Source of the DNA: GCA-002713455 sp964428745
Lineage (GTDB): Bacteria > Fidelibacterota > Marinisomatia > Marinisomatales > TCS55
DNA length: 11,947 bases
NCBI GenBank assembly: GCA_964428745.1
Contig: CAYRYZ010000040.1
Span: forward strand, 1-11,947
Direction: 5' to 3'
Below, piece after piece: positions 1-6,899 of this stretch. A program made the translations under genes and the position numbers. Each line of letters starts with the position of its first letter. Positions within the stretch are counted from its first letter, which is position 1. Below the pieces are notes generated by a model, which was not told the origin of the DNA, searched no databases, and saw nothing but the letters and a program-made list of their open reading frames with translations.

Positions 1-19
1 ACTTCACGATAATAATGAT

Positions 20-24
20 AGGAG
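20..24 (+). promoter_or_regulatory. Shine-Dalgarno site of the first gene
   Basis: An AGGAG core lies six bases before the ATG at 31. It is one of the clearest ribosome binding sites in the window and fixes the start of the 114-residue hypothetical protein. Several neighbouring genes have no comparable site. Confidence 0.6.
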
Positions 25-30
25 TCTTTA

Positions 31-375
31 ATGGCTAAAAACGAAAAGATCAAAAATAATAAACCATATCCTAATAGAACATTCACAGATGAACAAATTA
101 AGAATATGAGTTCTGATGATATGATTCTGTCAACCTACCAATGTCAATTTGTTGATAAGAAAAATAGTAAAAAGGTTGCCCATCAGTTATTAAGAATACT
201 TCTGCGAATTGTAAATCACCATTCTATTGAAATGAATCAATTATGGTATAAAGTAGAATTAGGTAACTTAGATGAACTCCGTTTGAATGAAGTAATTACA
301 GATGTAGAGTGGGAGAAAGAGCAGAAAAGACTCATTGATGTTTGGAAACCATCAAAAAACTTCAATGATGATTAA
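31..375 (+). CDS. hypothetical protein, small, cytoplasmic
   Basis: This 114-residue protein is not recognised. It has no signal peptide, membrane segment or Cys cluster. The first 20 residues are rich in Lys and Asn and look flexible. The remainder (about 21-110) is highly charged and probably helical, with one amphipathic stretch around residues 48-65 (QLLRILLRIVNHHSIE), followed by an acidic segment and a WEKEQKR run. The start is supported by an AGGAG six bases upstream. It lies 48 bases before the sialidase-like gene on the same strand, so the two could be co-transcribed, but nothing links their functions. A small nucleic-acid- or protein-binding role is conceivable from its charge but not supported. 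Confidence concerns the gene being real, not its function. Confidence 0.75.
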   Translation: MAKNEKIKNNKPYPNRTFTDEQIKNMSSDDMILSTYQCQFVDKKNSKKVAHQLLRILLRIVNHHSIEMNQLWYKVELGNLDELRLNEVITDVEWEKEQKRLIDVWKPSKNFNDD

Positions 376-423
376 ATCATTTTATTAAAAAGAATTTGAT
401 GGAACGCCTACTTAATTAACTAA

Positions 424-1542
424 ATGAAATACCTAACACTTTTCTTAGCATCTGTTTTCATATTGTTAGGTCAATCTAATAAATTTTTTAATATTCCAGT
501 TTTAGATCTTAATAATCGACACGACATTCAAGTTATTATCGACAAAGAACCTGGCGTTTATCTTGGACATCCATCTACTGTGCTTTTAGAAGATGGCAAA
601 ACTATTTTAGTTGTTTATCCAAAAGGTCACGGCTCAGGTGAAATTATTTATAAACGTAGTTTAGATGGTGGCAAGTCTTGGTCAGATCGGTTACCTGTTC
701 CTGAAAACTGGTCCACAAGTAAAGAAGTTCCTACTATTCATCGAGTTATTGATAAGAATGGTACGAAGCGGTTGATTATTTGGTCAGGCCTGTATCCAGC
801 GCGTTTATCAATATCTGAAGATGATGGATTAACTTGGTCATCATTGAAAAAGGTAGGTAATTGGGGAGGTATTGTTGTCATGGGTAGCGTAATTGCGTTA
901 AAACCACCTGGACATTATCTAGGGATGTTTCACGATGATGGTCGCTTTTTTACAAAAAATGGTAAAGGAACTGGAATATTTACACTATATAAAACCATTT
1001 CTATAGATGGAGGAAAAACTTGGTCTCATCCGATTGATATTTATTCCAATTCAAAAATTCATTTATGTGAACCAGGAGTCATTCGTTCTCCAGATGGTAA
1101 ACAGTTAGCTATGCTACTTCGAGAAAACAGTCGAACTCAAAATTCTCATATAATGTTTTCGATTGATGAGGGAGAGACTTGGTCTTTGCCAAAAGAATTA
1201 CCATTAGAATTAACTGGTGACCGACACACAGCGAAATATACCAAAAATGGCAAACTATTTATTTCATTTAGAGATATGGCAAAGAATAGCCCAACAAAAG
1301 GAGATTGGGTGGCATGGGTCGGATCTTACCAAGACCTGAGGGATAAGGGATTGGGTGAATATCGAATTTTAATAAAAAACAATTACAATGATTGGGATAG
1401 TTCATACCCTGGTGTTGAATTATTACCAACTGGTGAAATAGTGACTACTACCTATGGTCATTGGACTAAGGATGAAATGCCGTACATTATGTCAGTTCGG
1501 ATAAACCTCAATGAAATAGCACCAATTTCACGGGTAAAATGA
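424..1542 (+). CDS. secreted sialidase-like protein with Asp-box (BNR) repeats
   Basis: This 372-residue protein has an N-terminal signal sequence (about residues 1-17, hydrophobic MKYLTLFLASVFILLG) and a six-bladed beta-propeller sialidase-like fold. Four Asp-boxes of the form SxDxGxxW are visible: residues 79-86 (SLDGGKSW), 131-138 (SEDDGLTW), 193-200 (SIDGGKTW) and 246-253 (SIDEGETW). Family-type motifs include GHPSTVLLEDG (48-58), CEPGVIRSPDG (215-225) followed by LLREN with Arg233, and FRD with Arg283. The canonical FRIP segment of characterised GH33 enzymes is not visible, so substrate and even hydrolase activity are uncertain. It could act on another acidic sugar or be a non-catalytic propeller. 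It would work in the periplasm or outside the cell. No sialate transport or catabolism genes are nearby. The ATG at 424 has no obvious Shine-Dalgarno site; it is chosen because the signal peptide begins there. Confidence 0.85.
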   Translation: MKYLTLFLASVFILLGQSNKFFNIPVLDLNNRHDIQVIIDKEPGVYLGHPSTVLLEDGKTILVVYPKGHGSGEIIYKRSLDGGKSWSDRLPVPENWSTSKEVPTIHRVIDKNGTKRLIIWSGLYPARLSISEDDGLTWSSLKKVGNWGGIVVMGSVIALKPPGHYLGMFHDDGRFFTKNGKGTGIFTLYKTISIDGGKTWSHPIDIYSNSKIHLCEPGVIRSPDGKQLAMLLRENSRTQNSHIMFSIDEGETWSLPKELPLELTGDRHTAKYTKNGKLFISFRDMAKNSPTKGDWVAWVGSYQDLRDKGLGEYRILIKNNYNDWDSSYPGVELLPTGEIVTTTYGHWTKDEMPYIMSVRINLNEIAPISRVK

Positions 1543-1568
1543 AATTATTTAGGTTATAAGATTATAAT

Positions 1569-1745
1569 ATGAAGAAAATTATTTGGTTATTATTATCCTC
1601 ATTTGGAATAATGTTTGCAATATTATCATGGGTTCAGGAGTCAGGATTATTAGCTAGCGAAATGGGTGCAAAAAAAGGATTATTAGCAGTTTTATTTGGA
1701 ATAATATTGTATATTTTTGTTCCATCAAAAATGGATAAAATATGA
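1569..1745 (+). CDS. small two-TM membrane protein
   Basis: This 58-residue open frame begins MKKIIWLLLSSFGIMF and contains two hydrophobic segments (about residues 4-21 and 37-52) joined by a short polar turn (SWVQESG, then SEMGAKKG). It ends SKMDKI, giving a hairpin with a basic tail. The frame closes with TGA at 1743-1745, overlapping the ATG of the following lipoprotein gene at 1742 in an ATGA arrangement. That overlap typically signals translational coupling and supports the frame being a real gene. The start lies 26 bases after the sialidase-like gene and has no clear Shine-Dalgarno site. No family is recognised. Small membrane proteins of this kind often regulate or accompany a larger partner, but that is inference. 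Confidence 0.6.
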   Translation: MKKIIWLLLSSFGIMFAILSWVQESGLLASEMGAKKGLLAVLFGIILYIFVPSKMDKI

Positions 1746-2203
1746 AAAAACTATATCTATTGTTCATGATTATAACTGGTTGCTCTAGTACTTCAAATAA
1801 CTTCCCAGATGATATAAATATCGCACCTAATCAACTTATATATAAAGATAATAGAATGCAGATGTGGGCAAATGATGCTAAAGGTATTCATCATAACTAT
1901 TCACCAAATGATTCAAGTGAATATGCGGAGGTTACCAATCATATAAGCTCGAATCTTCATACAACTTTTTTAGGATATTGTAATTATCATAGTGTATCTG
2001 AAATCGTGAATATTGGTCCAAAAATTGTAAGTGTTTTATCACATGCTGAAAATAACATCTATAATCGTTTAGATAATGCTCGTAAAAAATTAGAAAATAG
2101 TAACGATTATCCAAATCGAGTCCAATCAGGTGTCACTGTAATGACACCAGGCCCACAACGATCATTTCAACCTGTACAGCAAACAACTGATACAAAAAAT
2201 TAA
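1742..2203 (+). CDS. putative lipoprotein of unknown function
   Basis: This 153-residue protein has a short lipoprotein signal: KK at 2-3, a hydrophobic core, and a lipobox ITGC with the lipidated Cys at 14, followed by SSTSNN. The mature part has a polar N-terminal half, a central segment (about 58-115) likely to be helical, with HISSNLHTTFLGYCNYHS and NNIYNRLDNARKKLE, and a Gln/Thr/Pro-rich tail that looks disordered. The residue after Cys14 is Ser, not the Asp that retains lipoproteins in the inner membrane of enterics, so outer-membrane sorting is plausible. Its ATG overlaps the stop of the preceding small membrane gene (ATGA), implying coupled translation and perhaps a shared envelope complex. 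No domain family is recognised. Confidence 0.75.
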   Translation: MKKLYLLFMIITGCSSTSNNFPDDINIAPNQLIYKDNRMQMWANDAKGIHHNYSPNDSSEYAEVTNHISSNLHTTFLGYCNYHSVSEIVNIGPKIVSVLSHAENNIYNRLDNARKKLENSNDYPNRVQSGVTVMTPGPQRSFQPVQQTTDTKN

Positions 2204-2228
2204 TAAATATTTAAAGATTTGGGGAGAA

Positions 2229-2393
2229 TTGCCTACGGTTGGGAAATTTGCGAATGCTTCATTCATTATATGTGGTATTATATCTCTTACAATATTTTTT
2301 ATTGAATTAAGTCAAGGTGAATTAATGTGGGATGCTCTATTATTTGGCATTCCCTTTTTAATGCTTTTCTTAATTACGTTTATGAAAAAGTGA
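2229..2393 (+). CDS. small two-TM membrane protein, probable TTG start
   Basis: A 54-codon frame lies between the lipoprotein and the membrane-cupin gene. With TTG at 2229 it reads (M)PTVGKFANASFIICG and onward, with two hydrophobic segments (about residues 11-26 and 35-51), an acidic turn (IELSQGELMWD) and a basic end (FMKK). It ends in TGA 27 bases before the next start. A strong GGGGAG at 2221-2226 is only two bases from the TTG, so the true start may differ; the frame is open further upstream, with an ATT at 2217. Its two-TM hairpin layout resembles the 58-residue protein at 1569, though sequence identity is low. No ATG start exists for the full frame, which lowers confidence; a decayed gene is the alternative. 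Confidence 0.4.
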   Translation: MPTVGKFANASFIICGIISLTIFFIELSQGELMWDALLFGIPFLMLFLITFMKK

Positions 2394-2407
2394 AATTTTA
2401 TACTAGA

Positions 2408-2412
2408 AAGGA
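2408..2412 (+). promoter_or_regulatory. Shine-Dalgarno site of the membrane-cupin gene
   Basis: AAGGA seven bases before the ATG at 2420 is a well-spaced ribosome binding site. It confirms that the four-TM segment belongs to the same protein as the C-terminal cupin. Confidence 0.55.
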
Positions 2413-2419
2413 ATAAAAT

Positions 2420-3118
2420 ATGGAAATCAAGTTAGCAATGTTAATTATGGGCTGTGTTATGATCATCGTTGGTATAGTAAAAACTATAATTCCAGTTAAG
2501 TTTAACGAGGGTATATTTGGAAAAATAGAAGGTAAAGCCGAGAATTATGCTGCAGCAATGAGAACTAATATTGGTGCAGCATTAATAGGTATGGGCGTTA
2601 TTCTTTTATTAAATAGAAACGGTTTTGATGCAAATGAATCAAAGGCATTGGTTTTCTCTGTTGGAGTTGCACTGTCAATATTTTTGTTATCGATAATTCT
2701 AGCTTATTTTAGGAAATTCACAACAAATATCCCTGTTCCTCCATTAGTAATATTAGGCAGTTTAGTTATAATCGCATTTACTTCTTCATCGGGAACAGCA
2801 TCAAATGTAAATGAAATTATTCTGGATGCTACTAAAGTCGACCCAGATCACTATAAAGTTGAATTTGAAAACGATCAAGTGCGTATGGTACGAATAAAAT
2901 ATGGACCTAATGAAAAATCCGTTATGCATGAGCATATACCAGGTGCGGTGGTTTTTCTTTCGGATGGTGAGGGTAAGATGACTTTTCCTGATGGTGAGCA
3001 AATAGATAATCGCTTTGAAGCTGGAACAGTTGGTTGGGAGCCTGGAGGTAAACACCTTCCCGAAAATACAAGTGATAAAGCTCATGAGCTTATTCTAGTT
3101 GAACTGAAGAAAAACTAA
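2420..3118 (+). CDS. four-TM membrane protein with C-terminal cupin domain
   Basis: This 232-residue protein joins two parts. Residues 1-122 carry four hydrophobic segments (about 4-24, 48-65, 76-97 and 107-122). Residues 136-231 form a single cupin beta-barrel. Cupin motif 1 is recognisable around GPNEKSVMHEH (162-172), giving the HxH ligand pair His170/His172, but the usual Glu four residues on is replaced by a hydrophobic residue. Motif 2 matches G-x5-P-x-G-x-H-x3-N at 202-216, with His212 and Asn216. A three-His metal site is therefore plausible. With four TM segments and a short cytoplasmic N-terminus, the cupin would face the same side as the N-terminus, probably the cytoplasm. Function is unknown; isomerase, oxygenase or ligand-sensing roles are all possible. 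A good AAGGA supports the start. The preceding genes are small envelope proteins on the same strand. Confidence 0.8.
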   Translation: MEIKLAMLIMGCVMIIVGIVKTIIPVKFNEGIFGKIEGKAENYAAAMRTNIGAALIGMGVILLLNRNGFDANESKALVFSVGVALSIFLLSIILAYFRKFTTNIPVPPLVILGSLVIIAFTSSSGTASNVNEIILDATKVDPDHYKVEFENDQVRMVRIKYGPNEKSVMHEHIPGAVVFLSDGEGKMTFPDGEQIDNRFEAGTVGWEPGGKHLPENTSDKAHELILVELKKN

Positions 3119-3177
3119 TAGTTGTAAATATCAATTATTACAAATAAATGTTTATATGTTCTTATTAATTATAATCG

Positions 3178-4212
3178 ATGAATAAAATTATATTAATACT
3201 CATCTCGATATCATCTATATACTCACAATGTAACGCAAATAATTGGCAAACTTACTATAGCAACGATGGGCACAATATGAAAGCTTGCAATCTTGTAGGC
3301 GCAGATCTTTCTGGGGAAAATCTTACTGAAGCGAATCTTGAAGGCGCAGACCTCTCTGGTGCAAACTTAAAGGGTGCAAACTTAAAACTGGCAAAATTAA
3401 TTTCAGTAAATCTTTCTAAAGCCCAGCTCAAAGGTGCTGATATCACAGGTGTAACTTTTAACAAGTCAAATCTTTCAGGTATAGATTTTTCAGGTTCTGA
3501 TCTTAGGGGTCCTAAAAACTTTTGGGATGTAAATTTTACTAATGCAAATCTTGAAAATGCTAACCTAAGTGGAAATTATGATAATGCAAACGTAAAAGGG
3601 CAGGTCCTCTGGAGGGCAAATCTTACGGGAGCAAATCTTAAAGGTGCAAAGCTAGATGGCTCTTACTTAAAAGAAGCTACTCTTGTTCAAGCAGATTTAA
3701 CAGGAGCAGAGCTCAGAAATACCGATCTGCAGCACACTAATCTTTCTTTTGCTCTACTTGTTGATTCAAAGTTTTCTGGCGCAGATCTTAAAGGATCTAT
3801 AATTAAAGACGCGATTATTTCAAAAGTAAAATTTATTAAGGTAAACTTAAATGGAGCAGACTTATCCGGATCGAGTATAAATATGGTAGATTTTAGGGGA
3901 TCGCAGCTAGTAGGAGTGCGCTTTCCAAAAGATATTGGAAAATCAATTTTGTCCGGAGCTAATCTGAAAGGTGCAATACTAAGTGGTACAAACCTTAGTG
4001 GTTCTGAATTAATAAATACAAATCTTCAAAATGCAGATCTTCGAGGAGCAAATCTTAAGGGAAGCATCTTAACCGGAGCAGATCTTACAGCAGCTAACCT
4101 TGAAAGAGCAAACCTTCAAAAGGCTGATCTTAGTAAGGCAGTACTTAAAGGCGCGAATCTGTTAGGTGCTCAATTAAATGGCGCCAATCTCGATGGAATT
4201 ATAAGAAAATAA
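3178..4212 (+). CDS. secreted pentapeptide-repeat protein (about 59 repeats)
   Basis: This 344-residue protein starts with a Sec signal (hydrophobic residues 4-15; cleavage probably between 16 and 20). From residue 39 to 338 it is almost wholly A(D/N)LxG-type pentapeptides with Leu, Phe or Ile every fifth residue. Tracking the central residue gives runs at 39-109, 115-130, 139-249 and 258-338, about 59 repeats, separated by short register breaks near 110-115, 131-138 and 250-257. Such repeats form a right-handed quadrilateral beta-helix, here about 15 coils. Characterised cytoplasmic members such as MfpA and Qnr mimic DNA and protect gyrase, but the signal peptide argues against that role here; an extracytoplasmic structural or binding role is more likely. 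Leu codon use (CTT 23, TTA 12) differs from the TTA-dominated sialidase gene. No Shine-Dalgarno site is visible. Confidence 0.88.
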   Translation: MNKIILILISISSIYSQCNANNWQTYYSNDGHNMKACNLVGADLSGENLTEANLEGADLSGANLKGANLKLAKLISVNLSKAQLKGADITGVTFNKSNLSGIDFSGSDLRGPKNFWDVNFTNANLENANLSGNYDNANVKGQVLWRANLTGANLKGAKLDGSYLKEATLVQADLTGAELRNTDLQHTNLSFALLVDSKFSGADLKGSIIKDAIISKVKFIKVNLNGADLSGSSINMVDFRGSQLVGVRFPKDIGKSILSGANLKGAILSGTNLSGSELINTNLQNADLRGANLKGSILTGADLTAANLERANLQKADLSKAVLKGANLLGAQLNGANLDGIIRK

Positions 4213-4232
4213 ATATTAAAAAGAGTTAAACT

Positions 4233-4676
4233 ATGAAAAAAATATTATTAATCAGCTTATTAATGTTCTGTAGTTGTAGTCAAGAATCATCAAAAGTTGA
4301 ATATCTTCAATCTGATGAAAACGAAAGAAATAATTATCCATTCTCAGAAGCTGTCAAAGTAGGAGAAATTTTATATTTATCAGGTCAAATAGGAACAAGC
4401 GCTAAGAATGAAGGTGGTTTAGTATCTGGAGGGATAAGAGAAGAAACACGTCAAACCATGTTAAATATTAAAAACACACTTGAAAAATATGGCTCTAAAA
4501 TGGATGATGTCATTAAATGCACATGCATGCTTGCTGATATAAAGGAATGGGGAGCGATGAGCGAAGAATATGTAAAATTCTTTCCTAATCATAAACCAGC
4601 AAGAAGTGCCTTTGCAGGAACTGGATTAGCATTAGGAGCTAGGGTTGAAATAGAATGTATTGCGAAAATCGATTAA
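4233..4676 (+). CDS. Rid-family (YjgF/YER057c/UK114) lipoprotein
   Basis: The 147-residue protein has a lipoprotein signal (KK, hydrophobic core, FCSC with likely lipidated Cys15) followed by a complete Rid domain (about 24-147). Family landmarks are YLSGQIG (48-54), the central helix with NIKNTLE (78-84), PARSAF with Arg124, and VEIECIA with Glu139. Arg124 and Glu139 have the same 15-residue spacing as the Arg105/Glu120 pair of E. coli RidA, so the substrate carboxylate-binding Arg and the Glu of the active cleft are present. RidA hydrolyses reactive enamine/imine intermediates in the cytoplasm; this one is predicted to be exported and lipid-anchored, so its substrate is unclear. It starts 20 bases after the pentapeptide-repeat gene and may share its transcript. 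It converges with the FKBP gene, leaving 28 bases. Confidence 0.88.
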   Translation: MKKILLISLLMFCSCSQESSKVEYLQSDENERNNYPFSEAVKVGEILYLSGQIGTSAKNEGGLVSGGIREETRQTMLNIKNTLEKYGSKMDDVIKCTCMLADIKEWGAMSEEYVKFFPNHKPARSAFAGTGLALGARVEIECIAKID

Positions 4677-4704
4677 TCAGATAAATAATTAATCTAAAAT
4701 AGAG

Positions 4705-5424
4705 TTATTTATTCTCATCTTCTGGGGGTGGGAGAATATTCAGCATTTCAACTTGAAATATCATTACTGCCATAGGGCCTCCGGGTCCATCTCCTTGCCC
4801 ATATCCTAAATGTCCAGGAATAAAAAATTGATATATTGCTCCAGGACTCATTAATAAAAGCCCTTGTGATAGTCCAGGCACAACTCTTGATACTGGAAAA
4901 TTTGTCGGCTCACCGCGATCATAAGAACTATCAAACTTAGTTCCATCAATTAATTTCCCAATATAGTGAATATTTACCCAATCAGATGTTTGAGGTTTGG
5001 GGCCATTTGCTTCTTTAATAACTTTATATTGTATACCGCTCTTATGATCAATAACACCTTCTTTTTTTGCGTTTGCATCTAAGAACTTTCCACCTTCAAT
5101 TGTATTTAATTTCTCAAGATCCAAACGATATTTAGGAACCGTAATATCATTGTATTTCTTTATTACAGCGAGTCTTTCTACATCAGTGAGATATAGATCT
5201 TTATCTTCAAAATAATCATTTATACCATTAGTTAACATCTCAAGATCTACATCTCTAAACTCTTGTTTAAGACGAGTTGCAAGATCTAGGCCAATAGCAT
5301 AGCTAACTGAATCTATGTGACGATCGAGTCTAATATTTGTCGATTTTGTCTGATTATTATTTTTGTTATTGCTACAACTGGATAAACTGAAGGATATAGC
5401 AAATAGATAAAATATAAATTTCAT
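4705..5424 (-). CDS. FKBP-type peptidyl-prolyl cis-trans isomerase, lipoprotein (FkpA/Mip-like)
   Basis: The 239-residue protein has a lipoprotein signal with lipobox LSSC (Cys17), a short Asn-rich linker, an FKBP N-terminal helical domain (about 38-125, starting SVSYAIGLDLATRLK) and a C-terminal FKBP catalytic domain (about 130-230). In the catalytic domain Tyr154, Phe164-Asp165, Val182, Tyr208 (in LGYG) and Phe223 line the prolyl pocket. The Trp at the pocket floor of classic FKBPs (VIPGW) is Leu185 here (VVPGL). It probably acts as a periplasmic or surface folding catalyst, with the N-terminal domain mediating dimerisation as in FkpA and Mip. AGGGAGA four bases before the ATG supports the start. 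It is divergent from the DUF2914 gene and convergent with the Rid gene. Confidence 0.92.
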   Translation of the reverse strand: MKFIFYLFAISFSLSSCSNNKNNNQTKSTNIRLDRHIDSVSYAIGLDLATRLKQEFRDVDLEMLTNGINDYFEDKDLYLTDVERLAVIKKYNDITVPKYRLDLEKLNTIEGGKFLDANAKKEGVIDHKSGIQYKVIKEANGPKPQTSDWVNIHYIGKLIDGTKFDSSYDRGEPTNFPVSRVVPGLSQGLLLMSPGAIYQFFIPGHLGYGQGDGPGGPMAVMIFQVEMLNILPPPEDENK

Positions 5425-5428
5425 TTTT

Positions 5429-5435
5429 CTCCCTG
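5429..5435 (-). promoter_or_regulatory. Shine-Dalgarno site of the FKBP gene
   Basis: Read on the minus strand, AGGGAGA lies four bases before the ATG at 5424. It fixes the start and so keeps the lipoprotein signal in frame. Confidence 0.5.
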
Positions 5436-5530
5436 AATGATACTTGAAATCTCACTCTAAGTTATCCTTCCTTCAAAATCATAATTTCATGTATTTAATT
5501 CTAAAATAAAGACAGTTAAATTCTCGCGCA

Positions 5531-6229
5531 ATGTTTGAAGCAATTATTAAAGATCCAACGATTTTCGAAATTACACTTGTCTTAATTGTGCTTGCTGGTA
5601 TAGCATTTTGGCAAAACTTGAAACAAGTTGCTGCGATTTTAGGTGGAATTTATTTTATGTATTTAATTTTTATAATGACTTCTTACTCAAATGATTCCGT
5701 GACTTTAATTGTAGAAGAAAAAGTTGAAAATAAGAAAATTAATATCGATAGTGTTAATATTGTGGAAAAGGAAAGTATTGAAGTGGATGTTCCAATTACT
5801 AAAGTTGAGGATAAAAAAGATATATCAACAAATGATGATGAATCATTTGTTCAAGTGGAAAATGAACCTAGTGCTCAACGTATCGATATCGATCAGCCAA
5901 TAAAGGTATTAAATATATCTTTTGGGACCGGAGTGGCGAATAGAGAGCTTGAAGGAAAAAACAGAACCTTTACAACTGATACAAATAGAATATATTGTTT
6001 TTCTGGAATTCAAAATAGGCGTACAGATACAAAATTATTTCATATATGGTATCATGAAGGTGAATTAAAATCAAAAATTTTGTTAAATGTAGGTAAATCA
6101 TTTAATTGGAGGACATGGAGTTATATCAATGTTTACGAAAATAGGGTAGGAGAATGGTTTGTAGTGGTAGAAGACATGTTGGGTATACGACATGACTCGC
6201 TCTCATTCACTATTTCTAGTTCAAATTGA
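5531..6229 (+). CDS. membrane-anchored DUF2914 protein
   Basis: The 232-residue protein has two N-terminal hydrophobic segments (about 13-27 and 32-51), a long acidic and Lys-rich linker (about 58-122) without regular structure, and a C-terminal DUF2914 domain (about 126-230). The domain is recognised from its characteristic HIWYHEG (171-177), the WRTWS core (193-197) and VGEWFVVV (206-213). DUF2914 domains are beta-rich and usually follow membrane segments in envelope proteins; their biochemical role is not established. The start at 5531 has no clear Shine-Dalgarno site. The stop at 6227-6229 lies two bases before the ATG of the YqaA-like gene, so the two are almost certainly translated from one message and may cooperate in the inner membrane. 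Confidence 0.82.
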   Translation: MFEAIIKDPTIFEITLVLIVLAGIAFWQNLKQVAAILGGIYFMYLIFIMTSYSNDSVTLIVEEKVENKKINIDSVNIVEKESIEVDVPITKVEDKKDISTNDDESFVQVENEPSAQRIDIDQPIKVLNISFGTGVANRELEGKNRTFTTDTNRIYCFSGIQNRRTDTKLFHIWYHEGELKSKILLNVGKSFNWRTWSYINVYENRVGEWFVVVEDMLGIRHDSLSFTISSSN

Positions 6230-6231
6230 TA

Positions 6232-6846
6232 ATGACTTTTATTAAAAATCTTTATCATTGGGTTTTAAAGTGGGCTGATTCAAAATATGGCGGATTAGCT
6301 TTAGGAGTAATGGCACTAGCAGAAGCTTCTTTTTTCCCAATTCCACCTGATGTGCTCCTTATTGCTTTATGTTTAGGAGCCCAAAACAAATCTTTCAAGT
6401 TTGGGTTAATTTGTTCTATAGGATCAATAATTGGAGCAATAATCGGATATGGTATAGGCTCTTTTTTGTGGTGGAGTTCTCCAGGTGTATTTACGTCACT
6501 TGCAAATTTCTTTTTTGATATAATACCCGGATTTTCTACAGACGTATTCTATTCTATAAAAGATCAATATGAGGAATGGAACTTTTGGATAGTCTTTACT
6601 GCCGGATTTACTCCAATTCCTTTTAAGATATTTACAATTAGTGCCGGCGCATTTGATATAAACTTCATTTTATTTATAATAGCCTCAACATTTAGCCGAA
6701 CTGCAAGATTTTTTATAGTTAGTGGCCTTATATGGAAATACGGTAAACCTATTGAAAAATTCATTGATAAATATTTTAATCTCTTAGCTCTGATTTTTAC
6801 CTTGCTATTATTTGGTGGTTTTCTATTAGCTAAAATATTTTTTTAA
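6232..6846 (+). CDS. YqaA/DedA-type (VTT domain) membrane protein
   Basis: This is a 204-residue integral membrane protein with the VTT (SNARE-associated/DedA) signature. FFPIPPD at 34-40 and FTPIPFKIFTISAG at 126-139 form the two re-entrant loop motifs, followed by SRTARFF (155-161) with the conserved Arg. Hydrophobic segments lie around 19-33, 41-50, 57-80, 117-135, 143-163 and 182-203. DedA relatives are implicated in undecaprenyl-phosphate and phospholipid flipping; the short YqaA branch is less well characterised, so the substrate is inferred. I start at ATG 6232, two bases after the DUF2914 stop. A TTG at 6226 overlapping that stop would add two residues. There is no separate ribosome site, which suggests coupling to the upstream gene. 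Confidence 0.88.
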   Translation: MTFIKNLYHWVLKWADSKYGGLALGVMALAEASFFPIPPDVLLIALCLGAQNKSFKFGLICSIGSIIGAIIGYGIGSFLWWSSPGVFTSLANFFFDIIPGFSTDVFYSIKDQYEEWNFWIVFTAGFTPIPFKIFTISAGAFDINFILFIIASTFSRTARFFIVSGLIWKYGKPIEKFIDKYFNLLALIFTLLLFGGFLLAKIFF

Positions 6847-6899
6847 TTGAGTATTGATAGCTTAGACAAAAATCTCAAATTAAATTCATACTTAGAAAT

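Noticed and set aside
2801..3085. 94-codon minus-strand open frame inside the membrane-cupin gene
   Set aside because: Antisense to a well-supported cupin domain with both motifs; no start signal or recognisable family.
3122..3143. TTGTAA / TTACAA inverted repeat upstream of the pentapeptide gene
   Set aside because: Only six base pairs with a 10-base spacer in AT-rich DNA; could be an operator but is not distinguishable from chance.
3170..3175. Perfect TATAAT just before the pentapeptide-repeat ATG
   Set aside because: It ends two bases before the start codon, so a -10 element here would place transcription start inside the gene. AT-rich leaders ending in ATAAT occur before several genes here, including 1569.
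3255..3464. 69-codon minus-strand open frame inside the pentapeptide-repeat gene
   Set aside because: Its repeating composition is the mirror image of the pentapeptide codons; it has no independent support.
3178..4212. Gyrase-protecting (Qnr/MfpA-like) resistance protein
   Set aside because: Repeats fit the fold, but the signal peptide and greater length argue for an extracytoplasmic protein.
4671..4694. GATTAAT / ATTAATC inverted repeat between the Rid and FKBP genes
   Set aside because: Seven mostly A-T pairs, overlapping the Rid stop codon and without a U-run; too weak to call a terminator.
6846..6878. TTGAG / CTCAA pairing after the YqaA-like gene as a terminator
   Set aside because: Only five pairs across a loop of about 20 bases and no U-run.
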